From NCBI GenBank assembly GCA_022818135.1, contig JAFMSR010000003.1, forward strand, positions 15,034,935-15,098,934: DNA of 64,000 nucleotides, in the 5' to 3' direction. A model generated the notes under the pieces. It saw only the letters and a list, made by a program, of their open reading frames with translations. It was not told where the DNA came from and searched no databases. The stretch comes from Saxidomus purpurata (lineage: Eukaryota > Mollusca > Bivalvia > Venerida > Veneridae). Positions within the stretch are counted from its first letter, which is position 1; every line of letters starts with the position of its first letter. Positions 1 to 13,157 of the stretch are shown here, one piece after another. A program made the position numbers and the translations under genes.

Positions 1-1206
1 TTAATTCTTTGAGCTGGCACCAAAAAGAAAACTGAACTTTTTAATCATGTTAATTGGATTTAAATAATGATTTAAATTCACAGCATGTTTGCAGAGTAGT
101 CGCATGAAAAGTTGTGACTTTGTCAGTTCATTATCCTTTACATAATCACTTGTTTGAACCATTTATGAATCAGTCAATGATAATTATCATGGCATTTACC
201 TTTAGGGTGATAGAGACAACATTATTTTGTTCACCTTATCCACAGGAATTCTTCTTCCACTAATTATCATTATCACTTGTCAGGGTATACTCAAAATGGG
301 ACGTACGTTGATATTTGAGGAGTTTTGTGGGATTTCGAGTTTTTTGACGATTTTGCTAGTAGCTCGGGGATTAGAATCTCAATATGAGGTGAATCTCGGG
401 GGGAAAATGCAGTGGATGCTGGCATCCATTTCAAATTTATGACATGAATGTGTAGATGAAAATAGGCAATACTTATAACGGGCGAAAGCATAAGGTGTAA
501 AATTCCTCACAGCGGTAAGGCTCTATTACTGTATTCTGTAAGGGGAAGTAACTGCTGCAGGGAGTTTGCAGAATTTCCAGTGCGTGATATTCATTTGATC
601 ACTAATTTTTCAGAAACATTGGTTGTAAGATTGATTCAGAAGCGAAATATGTATTATAAAATAGGTAACTTACTGTAAAATAAATATTTAGAATTTAAAA
701 CAAAAGGTCGCTGGAATTCTGGGTAGACAGTGCAGTGTAAGTCATTTATGTGAGCATGATATCACGAAGTCGACACCTAATTTTGCATTGGCTTATGTCA
801 AATCAGTTATTTCATTGTTTTCAGTATTCAGTTAAATGCTCACACCGGTACTATACATGTATGAACACACATAATTATATAAATAAGGCTGTCCCGTTTT
901 CAGAATTTTGTAAACATGTATCCAAACTAGGGCTCTCATGTTGTCAGAACTTTGAATGCATGTACACAGGAACTAATAAATGGCAGCCAAACCACAATTA
1001 ATCCAACACAAATACAAAAAAAGTAAACAAAGAATGGTTGAAATTATTCTGTTGATTTGAAACAAAAAGTGACATTTCATGGACTGCTGTATTTCTTATT
1101 TAGTGACATCACACATGATCTTTAGCAGCTGTACACCCTTTATTCCAGTTAAAGTGCTATTGCACTTGAAAATGTTTTTTTGTATAGGTTGCCGCCTTGA
1201 TTTCAG
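1..1206. other. Upstream intron of TTLL12, no exon seen
   Basis: This stretch precedes the first recognisable TTLL12 exon, whose acceptor is the TTTCAG at 1201-1206. Relative to the family, about 50 N-terminal residues are missing, so the start codon and first exon should lie before position 1. I looked for an exon encoding the conserved end of that N-terminus and saw none. Short open frames here have no recognisable similarity and look like chance. Confidence 0.5.
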
Positions 1207-4200
1207 GTGTTTGATGCAGGAGAGGTGTTCAAGGTAGAGTGCGTGCAGGAGGTGGTGGAAGCTGATGATACTGAGGAAGATAGTGATGGAGAAACCTCTC
1301 ATTCCTGGAGAGTTGTTGTGAATAATGAAGATGGCATAAAATGCATGGATAAAAAACAGTAAGTTTTAGGATAAATATTGAGGTTTGAGTTTTAAGGAAC
1401 ACAGGTTTTGTATATTTCATTTTGGTACATATATTTTTTTGCTTGCTGAAGTTGGCTTAAAGAAGTTGCTCTGCAGTGTTGTGGATGCACTTTGATTGTG
1501 TGAGGATTAAGTGTGTGCCTTTTCGCTTGAACATGTTGTACTTATTTCTTATAAGAGCATTTTCTTGAATATATGACTTTAATATTTCTTATTTCTATTT
1601 TCTCATGTTAATAGCAGTTAGACATTAAAATGCATTTCAAGGGCACTCAATTTCCTGTAAGTGCTCCAAAACCCAACTCTTGTAATTCCGGAGAAAAGAA
1701 AACTCAACTCTCCCCAATACACATGCCACATTGTCCCAACCAAGATCAAAATGATGTTTTCACTTTTCAGTTCCCTCAAGTAAAGAATTATGTGAGTAGG
1801 TTTCACTCTTAACAAACCTTTGAATGTTTGCAGTGAATTAGCTGCCCAGAGGTTCATCAACGCCAGCAAACAGCCATGAATTCTTAACAGTTTCTTGTTT
1901 TTATATGATAATCTCTTGTGCAGTCATTGCTGTATGTTTCAGTATAAAGGCATATTAGCTACTTCCTTTTGAGCTTTAAAGATATATACATTATTGCTTG
2001 AACTTGAATATAAATGAACTCATAGTCACATCTTGTATTTTCAGTATATATTTAATAGACCATGCATGGACATACCGTGTGCATGAGGCTCGGCAGTATC
2101 TCACACAGGCACCAGGACTGAAAGAGAGAATGGCGGCGTTGATGGAGGTCCCGACGGAGGAAAGAGAGGAAAAGGAAATCATTGATGACTTGATGAAAGA
2201 AATGTGGAAGTATGTGATAAAGCTGGGATTTCATAAAATCCTTTATGCTCAGATACAATTGCTAAGCCTATTGAAGTGTAACTTGTATTGTCATGGCTCA
2301 GAAAATGTTTTCAAAATTAATGACAAACTGTAGACTCTGTAAGAATTCAGAAATGTGCCAAATGACTTTCAACTTTACTGAAAAAACGCCCAGAAGACTA
2401 TCTGTAAGTGTTTGTAGACAAAACAGAATTTTCGTTTCAAATGTTGATTGCTAAGTAATTTGTTTGTTCTCAATTAGATTATACATGTTCATGTCAGGGA
2501 TCAGCTCAGACCCTGATTTTAGGGAGAAGTGACTTCTCCCTCTTGAAAAAATAGGGAGAAGTTTTTTGAAACAGAAAGTGAGACACATCTGCAATAATTT
2601 TACAAATTATTTTTCATTTTGGATTGTTGTAAAATGAGGCCTCTAGATTATTCACAAATAATATAGCTTTTGACCCCATTTCTACCATGATTTTTCTGTC
2701 ATGTCATGTGATTTTGTAGATGCATATGATTTTGTATTGTTACAGGTTTAATAATACCTACAGCTTAGGAAATTTTGAACTGGTAAGTACCATTTAAATC
2801 TTAATTTGTTTTAATCGTCAGTTTTCAGTTGCAGGACACAAAGCAGAGATTCTAGATGTGAATGTTTAGTCATTGAGATGTTGGCATTCAGTTTTCTGCT
2901 TTGTGGCCTTCTTCAGAAAATTTAAGTGTTACATCATCCTTTGATCAAGCAGAATGGTAAAGGAAGGAATTATTTACTTTCACTTTGTCTGTCTGTCAGT
3001 CATTGGTGTTTTGATCCATAAAATTAATGTGCATTGCCATATTGCCCCCCGCCCCCTCCCCCCAAATAAATATTTATTTAAAGAGGTGTGTTTATGTGTG
3101 TAAGGGGCACAGGGGATAGCTGTTCAGCGAAATATCTGGTTGGATGTTTTCTTGAATAATACAAGGCCAATTATTATTTCTTCTACAAAACGATTAGAGT
3201 TTTAAATGCTTAAAAGTTTCTGTTTTTGTGAATTTGCCTTTAAGTAGTAAGCACACAAAAGCTAATCAGTCCAAAGTTTGTACTACATGTTTAGATTGTT
3301 TACAGTCCGAGCAGAAGCTAGGATTTCTCCTCGGGTCAAACTGCCGAGTCCCCATAGCAAAGATATGTCACAAACGTTTAACTTTGTTTGTATTACATAG
3401 GGCACAAATGAACGTCTTCCAGTATGGTATGTCATGGATGAGTTTGGATCCCGCATCCAGCATTCAGATATGCCGACATTCAAGATGGCTCCATTCATGT
3501 ACGGACCACAGCAAATTGCATATTCTATCATATGGCCTGTCAGAGACCTGGAAGATGGAGGTAGGGACTTGCATTTCATGTCAGTTAATATAGGATGTAT
3601 TTTTACTTATTGTATGGTCTATAATTTTACCATATAGACATAGGATCGAAGGCATTGATAAATTTCTCATTCACTTTCTCCTTGGACATTGCATTTACTG
3701 ACACCTGTGACCTATCCTACAGTAAAAATTTAGCTTTGCCGTTGTGACCATATCTATTCTTTATGTTAATTGGTTACACTGTTTGCTATTTGTTTGGTGA
3801 AGTTTTACTCATTAAAGCAAAACAGTCTGTGATGATTATTTCAGCTTTTTAGTATGAGTATATCGTTTAAAGAATTCATAATCTGTAACGTTTTAGAGGA
3901 AGTGACGAGAGACTATATGCCAAATATTCAGCACCCACAGAGAAGAAAAGCGATGCTGTTACCATGGATACCATGTGACTTCAAAGATATATCATACGAA
4001 CAGCCAGAACCAGATTCCTCCTTTTTCTCTGTAGGTATAAATGCATGGCAGTTATGTTTTCACAGTCTGACATAACTGTTGCAAATTTTAAGTCTGGTGA
4101 ATTTCGATTTCTTCCTTTTTAGCTCACCTGGCACAAAGTGCCAGAGTGAGCTATTAGGATCACATTCCGTCCGTTGTACATCCGTCCGTCCGTCTGTCCA

Positions 4201-7200
4201 CCATTTCCTTCAAACGACATCTCCTCTGAAACCACTGGGCCAATGTTGATGAGACTTTGCAGGGATGTTCCTTGCATGAAGCTCTATCAAAGTTGTTCAA
4301 AGAATTCCATTCCTGCAGGACTCTGGTTGCTATGGCAACAAATAGGAAAAACTTAAAAATTTCTTCTCTGAAACCACAAGGCCTAGAGCTTATATTTGGC
4401 ATGTGCTTGTCTAGTGGACCTCTACCAAGATTGTTCAAATTATGACCCCGGGTCAAAATTGACCCCCCCCGGGTGGTCTTTAGTTTTGCATAGGCTTTAA
4501 CTTGTATAGGAAAACTTTAAAAATCTTCTTCTCTGAAACCACAAGGCTAGAGCTTAGATTTTGGCATGTAGCTTGGCTAGTGGACCTCTACCAAGATTGT
4601 TCAAATTATAACCTCCAGGTCAAAATTGACCCCGCACGGGTGGTCACTTAGTTTTGCATAGGCTTATATAGGCAAAACTTTAAAGATTTTCTTCTCTGAA
4701 ACCACAAGGATAGAGCTTAGATATTTGGCATGTAGCATCGGCTAGTGGACCTCTACCAAGATTGTTCAAATTATGACCCCTGGGTCAAAATTGACCCCGT
4801 GCGGGTGGTCACTTAGTTTTACATGGGCTTATATAGGAAAGAATTTAAAAATCTTCTCTGAAACCACAAGGCCTAGAGCTTAGATTTTGCCATGTAGCTT
4901 GGCTAGTGGCCTCTATCAAGATTGTTCAAATAATGCCCCAAATCAAAATTGACCCGGCATGGGGTCACTTAGTTTCATGGGCTTATATAGGAAAAACTTT
5001 AAAAATCTTCTTCTCTGAAACCACAAGGCCTAGGCTTAGATATTTTGCATGTAGCATTGCCTAGTAGAACTCTTCAAAGTTTGTTCAAATTATGCCCCTG
5101 GGTCAAATTGGCCTTACACCAGGCGGCGCGCGGGGAGTCTTTGTTTTACAAAGATGTATATAGGAAAACCTATTGTGTTATATATATAATCATTATCTAG
5201 TGATCTTCCACCGGCAAGTGGCTTGTACCAAGGAGCGCCCTTGTTTTAAAGCTATGATACTATTCAAAAAGACCAGGTACATTATGGTTAAGTGATGGTC
5301 TCAAAACACAAAGAATGTTTAGAAACCTTAAATGAAAGAAGTTGTGCTAAGCCATTTCTTTTATTAGTGAATAAATAATGAACATTTATTTGACAAAATT
5401 GATAAAATATTATTAGTGACTGGGCCGGTCAAAAAAGGTTTTTGCATTTTTCCAACATATTCGTAGGTTATAGACCAATGCTTGATGTATTTCTAAAGAA
5501 TGTCAGTGGTCACTTTGAAGGATATTTTCACTTTAAATACTATTGCAAAAACCATTGCCCTGAAATCTAGATACAATGTACAACATGTACAAGTCTTATC
5601 TTCTAATTGTTTCTTTTCACTTTACTTATTTACAATCCAGGCACACAGAATTGAGGAAGATGATGTATCAGAATTAAAGGAAGTTCCTCCTTTACCAACG
5701 GATCGCAAGTTGAAAGTTTGTTTAGATTACCCACAGTCCCCAGATATAACCGACAGCAGGTTTGAAATGGTGGATTCAGGGGAAGAAGCAGATATTGTAT
5801 GGACAAGACAGAGTTTTAAAAATTATAAGTAAGGAAACCATTTTCTTTTTTGTTCAAGTCATGCTAGATCTGACTGTGGTAAGTTTCTGTTGCATAGTAT
5901 GCTGATTTGGTAATGTACAGGTACCGGTATATCAGGTGACCAAATGTAATTGCTGCTGATTTTTCTGTAAAATTCAGTAAATCTTAAACTGATTATTTGT
6001 TTGACCGTTTGTATATACAGTGCAACCTCTCAGGAGTGAACCACCCGCGTTTTTGTTGTAGAGAGGTGTTGATCTATAGAGGTTGATTCCTTATATAATT
6101 GACGCTACAGGAAAGAAAATGTCGGTCTTTTTAGGGAGGTTGTTGCTTTAGGGAGGTTGTTGCTTTAGGGAGGTGTCATTCGGGGAGGCTGGACTGTAAA
6201 ATAATTGATTTTGTTGCAGATCCTTATACAGTGATGGTACATACAGATACATCAATCAGTTCCCTTGTGAACAGTGTGTCACAGTGAAAGATTTACTCCC
6301 AATTGTCTGCCGGAGGGCTGGTACTGGAAAATTCAACCCTGAAACCCTAGACGGCTCACCAAAATGGCTCCCTGAATCGTTTAATCTCAACACCGAAATG
6401 GACAAGTTTGTTTCCTACTTTCAACATAGGGAGGCAAAGTAAGCCGCCAGTTTTGTATGATGTACAGTTGCACGTCTGTTAAGCAGCCAGTGTGAGAATG
6501 AAAGTTGCCACTTATTGTAGGTGGCAGCATAAAAATCTATAATGTTAAAGATGTTTTGAAATTACTTGCTGTTACCGGTAGTTTCGGTTTTCTTCATAGT
6601 GGGACTGAACAAAAACCTGAATTTATAATTGGGTCAACGACTGTCAAATACAGATGCTCGGGTGATCTGTGATGTCGATCTTAACATTTTGTTGAGGAGG
6701 GGGGCGGGAGAAGTTGAGCATAATGTGATATATACACATCAAAAGTGAGGATGAAGTAAAATTACTGAAAATGTTCCCTTATGTTTCCTAAGTTTTTGAT
6801 AAATCCATACATTATTAAAACAATGATGAGAAGCTATGAGCCGTGACAAATAAAGAAGACATATATTATTCAGGTACATAATTTATGTACAATTATCAAT
6901 GAAAACAGCGTAAAACTTTATTTTACAGAGGTTTGGACAATGTGTGGATATTGAAGCCATGGAACCTGTCTAACTCAGCAGATATAACCATCAGCAATGA
7001 TGTCAATCAGATCATAAGGTTTTCAGAGAGTGGACCAAAAGTAAGTAGAATTTCATTGAGTAATTACATGTAAAATAACTAAAAACTGTCTGTTTATAAA
7101 TATATAGCATTAGATGCTTACATAGTTTAAGATAATTTGTAAGTCCCTTTCGGTGTCTGCAAGTATATCTCTAGAAACTTGTTGTTTTTTTTTGCAGGTA

Positions 7201-10200
7201 TATCATTGATACTTTTATATAATTTCGATTATGTCATAAACACCTTCATATATTTGCAAGTACCAGGTATATCTTTGATATGGTCATATATTTGCAAGTA
7301 CCAGGTATATTTTTGATATGTTCATATGTTTGCAAGAACCAGATACATCTTTGATATGTTCATATATTTATACCCCAAACGTTTGGGTAAAAGTCACCAG
7401 GTGGTTGGTCAGGTCGGTTGTTATAGGTCGGTCTGTGCATTTTCTTGTCGAGCATACCTTGGAAACTACTTGTTGGAATTCAATATCTTCATACAATGAT
7501 CAGCACATTAGAGGAGTGCAGTGCACAAGCTATATATCTTGACTAATTACAGGTTATTGCCCTTTGTAAGTTTTCCTTGTCCAGGCATAACTTGAAAACT
7601 ATGTTAATTCAATACAACTTCATACAATGGTCAAGCACATTGAGAGGAGTGCAGTGCACAAGAACTATACTCCATCTTGACTAATTACAGAGTTATTGCC
7701 CTTTGTTGCTTTTCCTTGTCCGGGCATAACTTGAAAATACTTGTTGGAATTCAATACAATTTCATACATGATCATACATTAGAAGTGCAGTGCACAAGAA
7801 TATACTCATCTTGACTAATTACAGAGTTATTCCCTTTGTTACTTTTCCTTGTCCGCATTATTTGAAACTACTAGTGGATTCAATAATCTTATAAATGGTC
7901 ACACATTAGGAAGTGAGTGCCAAGAACTATACTCCATCTTGACTAATTACAGGTATTCCCTTTGTTACTCCTTGTCCAGGCGTACTTTGAAATCTACTTA
8001 TTGGAATTCAATACAACATTATACAATGATCAGCACAATGAGAGGAAGTGCAGTGCACAAAACTATAACTCCATCTTGACTAATTACAGAGTTATTGCCC
8101 TTTGTTACTTTTCCTTGTCAGGCATAACTTTGAATAGGTGGAATTCAATACAATTTCATACAATGATGAGCACAAGGGGAGTGCAGTGTACAAGCCATAA
8201 CTCTATCTTGATATTTCAGAGTTATTGCCCTTTGTTATTTTACTTGTCCAGGATTATTCGAACTATTGGTATGGAATTCAATACATTATAATGGTCAAGT
8301 ACATACAGGCATATCTGTGTACAAGAACCATAACTCTATCTTACAAATTACAAGTTATTGCCAAGAAAATATCTTTTTGTAGTTCATATGTTTGCATATT
8401 GACTACGAACTTTCCAGTTTATAAAGCAGTCTTTTTTGATCATGTTTATATATAGTTGTAAATGTATATCTAGTTGCTTCACAATTTGAAAGTATATTTT
8501 TAATAGCTTCATATATTTGCAAGTCTGATACCTTCAGATTATCTTGATTTGTATTTCTGCAATTTCAGATAGCCTGCAAGTACATCTCGGATACAGTGAC
8601 TATACACAGAGAAGATATCAAGTCGGATGTGAAAGTCGACTTTCGATTCCTGGTGTTCATGGCAAGTGTAAAACCACTGAAACTGTGGGTTTATAAACCC
8701 TTCAGTGTCAGGAGAGGACACAAGTAAGTGCTGGGTATCCACAGCTTACTATTCCCCCGCCTTGACAGAGGGGATATGGTAATGGGCTCCGTCCATCAAT
8801 CACATTTTTGTCCAAAGCATAACAATCAAAGTATTCAAGGGAATTTATTTAAACTTTACACACAGACAGAAGACATTGAGAGGGAGACCATAACTCTACC
8901 TTGCCTAATTTTTTAATTATCCCACTTTATTACATTTTCTTGATTTTTCTTGTCCGGAGCATTTCTCAAAAAGTATTGGAGGGAATTACTTGAAACTTAT
9001 TACAGTGATAGAGCACAATGAGAGAAAGTGCAGTGCCCAAGGATCATAACTCTATTATGCCTAATGTTTTAATTATCCCCACATTTCTTGATTTTTCTTG
9101 TCCAGTGTGCAACTCTAAAAGTACTGCAGGGAATTACTTTAAACTTTATACAGTTATAGAGCACAATGATGGAAAGTGCACTACCTAAAAGCATCAACTG
9201 TACCTTGCGTAATTATCCCCTGCCAATTACGTATATTTTATTGAATTACCAGCCATTTCCTTTCTCACCATCTCCATTGTTTAACATGGCTCTTGTTTTA
9301 AAAGGTTTTGTATGCTGAAAAACTGAAAATTGCTTTACTTGAATGCTGCAGGGCATAAAGACCTTTTAACTTTAATTATACCTTCAGTTAATTATAAACC
9401 TCAATAGCTTTTCCCCAATGAATCAACTCTGGATATTTATAAAGTGTAACATGTGGGTTTTATAATTGCAGGCAGTACGAGTTGACAGACTTTGACGATT
9501 TCTTGCGACATCTGACATATGTTGGTCTCTACGAATATGATGTTTACAGGCCTGGTGTGAGTATGGACGTTGTCTTTTATTATACAAAATTTGAATAAGT
9601 ATATACATGTTAATACCAAAATTGTTATTCAGATATTAGTCTGTGAAGTGGTTCCTTGCGATCGTTTTAATCATTTGAATAAATGTAAGTGTATTGCTTT
9701 GACATTTACTGGCAAATTGTGACAATTAAGTGAATTAAAGTCCGTTTCAGCTAGAAATGTTAGGCCAGGTAATGCCCCCGACTCCCGATTGAAGGTCATA
9801 ATACATGTAGTGTTTCGTACCTAAAATGAAAATGATAGTTTATGTATTGCTTGTATACAGAATTTAAAGGATTTTGTAATATGAAAATATATTCATACGT
9901 TATTTACAGATGTACACAGAGCAATTTATTGAACCCTTTGAAGCAGAGAATCCCGGTTTTAAATGGGAGACAATTGAGGTATGTTGCGCTATTTTAACAA
10001 TAAGCTTCCCAAATGGGGTACTTCCTCCCCTAAGATGCACCAAGCGTAGGTCATAGATTTGCATTATGTACATATTGAACAAGAGCACAATCCAAGGATT
10101 TGAAATGAACTAACAAATGATGGGCAAATGCTTCACATTTGATTACAAGAACGTAAAAACTGCATTCACTATTGTTCCGTGTTATGTGGTGTGTGTAATT

Positions 10201-11078
10201 TAATGTTACAGAACAGTAAAATAGTGTGTAAAAAGATAATGGAGAAAACTAGAGACATATTTCCTGTTTTACCTATCAATGTTTGTGCACTCGCAAGTAT
10301 TATATTGTGTAATATTTAAAGAGTGCCTTTTGTCACCTTACAGACATTACAGTACAAACTTCCTTCGATATATATATATTTCATTTGATATCTTACATCC
10401 TCAGACATCAATACACCAGATGTTGCTGGAGGTGTTCCAGGCGGCTACCAGCAAGGACCCTCCCGCCGGAATAGGTCACTTTCCTCTGTCAAGAGCTATT
10501 TACGGTATTGATCTACTGTTGCAGTGGCGTAAAAATGATAAAGGTAAGTAAACCATTTTACATGGCTAAGAAATGGTTGGTGTATACATACAAACAGAAC
10601 TGTCTACAAGGATGCTTTCCCATAATTTCTGTCAAAAGCAGTATATTTTGCTGGTTAATTATAGATAACAGATACTTGGAATCAGCAGTGAAATTACCAG
10701 ACACCAGGTTATTCCAACCTTTTAAGTAAAAATGTTTCCTTCATTGTCTTCTAGTTTTCTCTATATATAAAATGAATATATCTGTACAACCTTCACAAAA
10801 TAATTTATGCTGCAAGAATAGAATTTGCAAATGTACCTCAAAACGATTTTCTTTGAAAGAAACAGGGTTGCTACAAAACTGCTGTACATGTATTATAAAT
10901 ATTGCATGTTATTACAGGAGAAAAGTATGTGCAGCCCATGTTGAGTGAAGTAAACTTTGCCTGCGATTATACCAGCTGGATGGAAGAGTACCCAGAGATG
11001 TTGAACGATGCTTTCAGTACGTTGTTCTTCAACGATACAAAAGGACGTGAAGATAGGGTCATCTGCATGTCATCATGA
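1207..11078 (+). CDS. TTLL12: Tubulin-tyrosine ligase-like protein 12 (TTLL12), 5'-truncated by the window
   Basis: Thirteen exons join in frame to 591 residues plus stop: 1207-1358, 2045-2209, 2746-2782, 3401-3560, 3897-4030, 5641-5828, 6220-6438, 6929-7040, 8569-8723, 9472-9556, 9910-9978, 10405-10543, 10918-11078. All have GT-AG borders. The order of conserved blocks matches TTLL12: VFDAGEVF at the start, LIDHAWTYRV, VWYVMDEFGSRIQH, the SET-like region, then a TTL-like domain with WILKPWNLS near residue 358, KVDFRFLVFM near 410 and the SEVNF block near 549, where TTL enzymes keep a metal-binding Glu/Asn pair. Vertebrate TTLL12 is about 644 aa, so roughly 50 N-terminal residues are missing. 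The family links tubulin tyrosination state and histone H4K20 methylation, and the vertebrate protein is reported to dampen RNA-sensor interferon signalling. Whether it is a true ligase is disputed. Introns carry several satellite-type elements. It converges on RPF2. Confidence 0.93.
4118..5252 (+). repeat. Palindrome-headed element with ~165 bp tandem units (TTLL12 intron)
   Basis: It starts with an inverted pair, AGCTCACCTGGCAC then GTGCCAGAGTGAGCT, followed by a CCGTCCGTCCGTC-rich stretch. About five or six diverged tandem units of roughly 165 bp follow, each containing TTCTCTGAAACCACAAGG, CTAGTGGACCTCTACCAAG and TCAAAATTGACCC. It ends near CCCTTGTTTT. The same family recurs at 35085-36385. 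It lies in the intron between TTLL12 exons 5 and 6 and has no coding capacity. Confidence 0.8.
6018..6196 (+). mobile_element. MITE with TA target duplication
   Basis: A 179 bp segment sits between TA dinucleotides, with imperfect terminal inverted repeats (CAGTGCAACCTCTC against GGAGGCTGGACTG). It contains a short internal tandem repeat, TTTAGGGAGGTTGTTGC twice. A longer relative in the opposite orientation is at 17204-17550. TA duplication plus short inverted ends suggests a non-autonomous Tc1/mariner-type element. It is in the TTLL12 intron just before exon 7. Confidence 0.65.
7244..7368 (+). repeat. Minisatellite, ~38 bp unit, about 3 copies
   Basis: Three near-identical units of about 38 bp contain CATATATTTGCAAGTACCAG and TTTGATATG. 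Related fragments reappear at 8380-8400 and 8508-8530, on the far side of the element at 7369-8383. This suggests that the element landed inside or beside this array. Confidence 0.65.
7369..8383 (+). repeat. Satellite-type element with ~140-150 bp tandem units (TTLL12 intron)
   Basis: It opens with a palindrome (CCCAAACGTTTGGG) and a TCGGTTG-type lead, then has about six or seven diverged units. Each unit contains TTGGAATTCAATACA, CATACAATGATCAGCACA, GTGCAGTGCACAAG and GAGTTATTGCCCTTTGTTAC. Short indels between units break any reading frame. It has the same general architecture as the other palindrome-headed elements here but a different unit sequence. Confidence 0.75.
8746..9300 (+). repeat. 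Satellite-type element, ~3 units (TTLL12 intron)
   Basis: It begins near CCCCCGCCTTGACAGAGGGG (an imperfect palindrome) followed by GGGCTCCGTCC. It contains about three units of 150-170 bp with CTTTATACAGTGATAGAGCACAATGA and TCATAACTCTACCTTGCCTAAT, and ends TGGCTCTTGTTTTAAAA. The unit resembles the family at 7369-8383 distantly (shared GCACAATGAGAG...AGTGCAGTGC). Non-coding. Confidence 0.65.
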
Positions 11079-11329
11079 CACAATGTAGTGACGTTATAGC
11101 AGTGTTGTAAATCATGTATTAATGAAACCTTATCAACGTATCGAAGCAAATCCTGCTTCTGTGACAGATTCACAACAATATATAGGTCTAGAATTGTATA
11201 CCATAATGGCAAATGTGTTCTATCACAATGCCACAATGCCAACCAAAGGTCGCTGGTAAGTTAAAACACTACTGTTGGTCCAGAAATATGATCAAATGTA
11301 CATATATATATATATGTACACCTACGGAA

Positions 11330-11335
11330 AATAAA
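11330..11335 (+). terminator. Candidate TTLL12 polyadenylation signal
   Basis: AATAAA lies about 250 bp after the TTLL12 stop and is followed by T-rich sequence. This would give a short 3' UTR. Other A/T-rich hexamers occur further on, so the choice is tentative. Confidence 0.45.
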
Positions 11336-11339
11336 TTTA

Positions 11340-13151
11340 TAATTTTTGTTTAACTTTAATTTCTTTTATTCTAAACAAATGTTAGTTAATGATAATAACC
11401 AAAAATAAGAAAACTTGTCTTTAGAGTGTTCCTTGGTAATTCCTGATAAATGTTTCAATTCAAATCAGAGTTTAATAAAACTTTTGACAAATGTGTACTT
11501 TAAAACATCAAATATATGGTACATCTTACACATTCAAATATGCCTCTAACCAAGCCCCCCCCCCAGAAGAGAAGGCTGGCCCTAATACATTTCCCTGCTG
11601 GTTTAGATCATTTTATATTTCTAAAAGTTTTATATCGCCTCTATAACAAATGCCCCCCAAAGGTCAAAGCATAATATAAATACTGTACAGAGGTTTCTAT
11701 GTGCTAATAAATACTAAGTAAAGCCTGTGTTCAGAGAAAAAAATTTTATAGTGTTCCCTTGGTACATTCCTGTTGTGTTTCGTTACAATTTGAATTCAGT
11801 GTTGTAAGTCCAATATCCAAGAATGAGAAATTAAGTTCTTAAAAAGATGTCCAAAATTATTCACAACCACTGTGGGGTCTTTGATAAGAGTAAAATTGCA
11901 TTTGGTAGACGTTATACCAATAAGCACATCTGCCAAAAAAAATTTAAAGTTATCGTATATATCAAATTGAAAATATGTCACTAACCAAGGCCTTGACAAT
12001 CTTGAAGGTCCATAAACAATGGTACTAAATATCTAAGCTCTATGGCTTGTGGATTCAAAGAGGAAGATTTTTTTCCTCTGATTTAAAATCATCTGAACAC
12101 TGGGTCCATAGCCAATGCTACGCAATATCTAAGCTCAGGCTTGGGGTTTCAGAAGTCGATTTGAACTTTAGTCAGATTGGGTTGTGATTCCCTCCAATGC
12201 AAATAACATCCACCTGGGGGGGTTGGGGAACAATTTAGTAGAGTTCTAAGACTCTATCCAATATCTTAGCTCTACCTGATGTTTCAAGAACTTTAGTTTT
12301 TTGATTTCATTGAAAACTAGGGTCACCATTTGATATAAATTTTTGGTGAGGTCCACGAGACAGTGCACATACCAAATATCTTAGCCTGGCCTTGTGTTCG
12401 GGTTTTTATATATTGTTCCTTGCAACCAGAGCAAGATGGAATGGAATTTATTGTAAATTAATGTTAGGAACATTCCTCAATTTTATCAACATTGCCTTTT
12501 CATTGAGCAAATGTCATTTGAATCTGTTACAGCATTTCTTATATCCAGAAAAGCTCTACTCGTGAGCAAAAAGTAGTAAATACTTGGTTAAAAAATTCCT
12601 CTTGTAATCCATTGCTCTAAGATGTACAACTCAATTGTGAATTGAGTCGTCAACCATCATAGTAATTTGTCTTGATAACAAGTAAGGTTTTGTAAATTAA
12701 TGTTAGTATTTCTTTTCGAGCAATTCTGGGCAGTCTTATACCAGAATCTACTCTAATCTTTCAAAACTCCCTTTGTTGCTTAAATCATATTGGCAGCTTG
12801 TGTGAAGATGCCGTTCACACCTGATACCTCTCGGATAAGCAGCCGGTACCTTGCTCCTACTTCTGGGACTAACACAATCTCGTCTTTCCAGGAAGCATGT
12901 CGTGAATCTATCCCAGTGGCATGACAATTTAACTATTATGTTGATGGAGTATTGAAAGAATTCATATAACAAATTTTTAAACTAGTTGCTTCAAGCTGAA
13001 GTCTGTATCTGTGTCTGGTCTTAACTCTAAATACACGTATACTTCTGAAGAAAACTTTTTGCAATAAATTCAAATGCTTATTTTCTTCAAGGTTCTGCCA
13101 TCTCGTATGAAGCATCAATGAGAGTACCGATCATATTCAATGTGATTTAAT
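11340..13151. other. Convergent intergenic region TTLL12/RPF2 with degenerate repeat
   Basis: No gene is recognised. About 11990-12430 holds degenerate units with the recurrent phrase CAATATCTAAGCTC (also CCAAATATCTTAGCC), separated by roughly 110-125 bp, and reads as an old satellite-type element. A C-run lies near 11560. TTTATT at 13152-13157, just 3' of the RPF2 stop, is AATAAA on the minus strand and may serve RPF2 3'-end formation. Confidence 0.5.
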
Positions 13152-13157
13152 TTTATT